Origin: Candidatus Blautia faecavium
Lineage (GTDB): Bacteria > Bacillota > Clostridia > Lachnospirales > Lachnospiraceae
Reading direction: 5' to 3'
Length of the DNA stretch: 56,173 nucleotides
Assembly (NCBI GenBank): GCA_019118425.1
Contig: DWYZ01000305.1
Coordinates: 1-56,173, forward strand
The notes under the pieces were generated by a model, which saw only the letters and a program-made list of their open reading frames with translations, made no database searches and had not been told where the DNA came from. The position numbers were made by a program, and so were the translations under genes. Every line of letters starts with the position of its first letter. Position 1 is the first letter of the stretch. Shown here piece by piece: positions 55,291-56,173 of the stretch.

Positions 55291-56019
55291 ATGAATTACC
55301 AAAGTGTTTTAGACCTGCACACACATACGGCCGCCAGCGGACATGCTTACTGTTCCCTGCGGGAGATGGCCAAGGCAGCGGCTGATAAAGGCCTGAAGCT
55401 GCTTGGGATCACAGAACATGCGCCCAAGATGCCGGGAACCTGCCACAGTTTTTATTTTCATAATCTTAAAGTAGTTCCAAGGCAGATGTACGGGATCGAA
55501 CTGCTTTTGGGCTCTGAGGTAAATATTCTGGACGAAGAGGGCCATGTGGATCTGGAGGATGTAGAAATTCCAAAGATGGACGTAATCATTGCCAGCCTTC
55601 ACACCCCATGCATCCGGCCCGGAACTATAAAAGAAAATACAAACGCTTATTTAAACGTGATGAAAAATCCTTACGTAAATATTATCGGCCATCCGGACGA
55701 CGGAAGGTATGAGATTGATTACCGGGCGCTTGTAGAAGGCGCAAAAAAGTATGGGAAAGTCCTGGAATTAAACAATCATTCTCTGGCACCGGACTGCTTT
55801 CGCAAGAATGCAAGGGAGAATGATACAGTGATATTGGAATTGTGCCGGGAATACCAGGTTCCCATTCTCATGGGAAGCGATGCTCATTTTGATACTTATA
55901 TTGGTGAGTTTCCTTATGCAGTTTCTCTTTTGGAAGAGCTATCCTTCCCGGAAGAATTGGTTTTGAATCGTTCAGTGGAAGCAGTGGAAAAATATGTGAA
56001 TCGTAAGTTGGACATCTAA
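55291..56019 (+). CDS. PHP-domain phosphatase (YcdX-like)
   Basis: DLHTHTAASGHAY, HVDLEDVEIPKMDVIIASLHTP, ILMGSDAHFDTYIGEF; ATG 55291 behind AGAAGGAGG. Confidence 0.9.
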   Translation: MNYQSVLDLHTHTAASGHAYCSLREMAKAAADKGLKLLGITEHAPKMPGTCHSFYFHNLKVVPRQMYGIELLLGSEVNILDEEGHVDLEDVEIPKMDVIIASLHTPCIRPGTIKENTNAYLNVMKNPYVNIIGHPDDGRYEIDYRALVEGAKKYGKVLELNNHSLAPDCFRKNARENDTVILELCREYQVPILMGSDAHFDTYIGEFPYAVSLLEELSFPEELVLNRSVEAVEKYVNRKLDI

Positions 56020-56094
56020 AAACGATAAAAAATTAACAATATAATAAAAAATCTGTTTTGTTAAGAAAATAACGAAGAATACCAGAAAAAATAC

Positions 56095-56123
56095 TTGAAT
56101 AAAAGAAGCAAATATGATAAAAT
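56095..56123 (+). promoter_or_regulatory. Strong promoter for a gene beyond the window
   Basis: TTGAAT, 17-bp spacer, extended -10 TGATAAAAT. Confidence 0.6.
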
Positions 56124-56173
56124 TTAGAAAATTGAAGAGATAACCTGGAGAGTGGAGCAAGGTTTATAAGGCA

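Noticed and set aside
1-56173. tRNA, rRNA, prophage or CRISPR-Cas genes
   Set aside because: None recognised by eye; a tRNAscan/Infernal run would be needed to exclude them fully.

Overview
The window reads as a chromosomal segment from a Lachnospiraceae-like Firmicute. This lineage is inferred from gene order, codon usage and family memory; no search was run. Most of it is housekeeping: asnA, nrdD and a carbamate kinase; murE-priA-def-fmt-(YugP-like protease)-rsmB-rlmN-PP2C-prkC-rsgA-rpe-thiN; ychF; lgt; a division/cell-wall (dcw) cluster (mraZ-rsmH-ftsL-PBP-PBP-mraY-murD-[solo tyrosine recombinase]-ftsW-murA-ftsQ-ftsZ); infC-rpmI-rplT behind an L20-type leader; a liv branched-chain amino-acid ABC operon; an ECF sigma / RsgI-like anti-sigma locus led by a secreted Cys/His-rich DxDGDG-repeat protein; rarA and others. 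The most interesting non-routine signals are: (1) a tandem pair of ~80-nt minus-strand sRNA-like genes at 6.0-6.5 kb, with an invariant C-rich anti-Shine-Dalgarno segment, TATAAT box and terminator; (2) a dispersed multi-hairpin intergenic repeat family (copies at ~2.6, 6.2, 6.7, 10.36, 14.1-14.3 and 53.3-53.4 kb), one copy of which encodes the C-terminal tail of a radical SAM protein; (3) the sigma/anti-sigma/DEDGDG-repeat locus; (4) exact 38-aa repeats and a Tyr/Asp-rich tail on FtsQ, with acidic repetitive tails also on Lgt and a PBP; (5) a solo integrase inside the dcw cluster; (6) a PBP start codon whose SD lies in a terminator stem. All family names come from reading the translations, with no database search.
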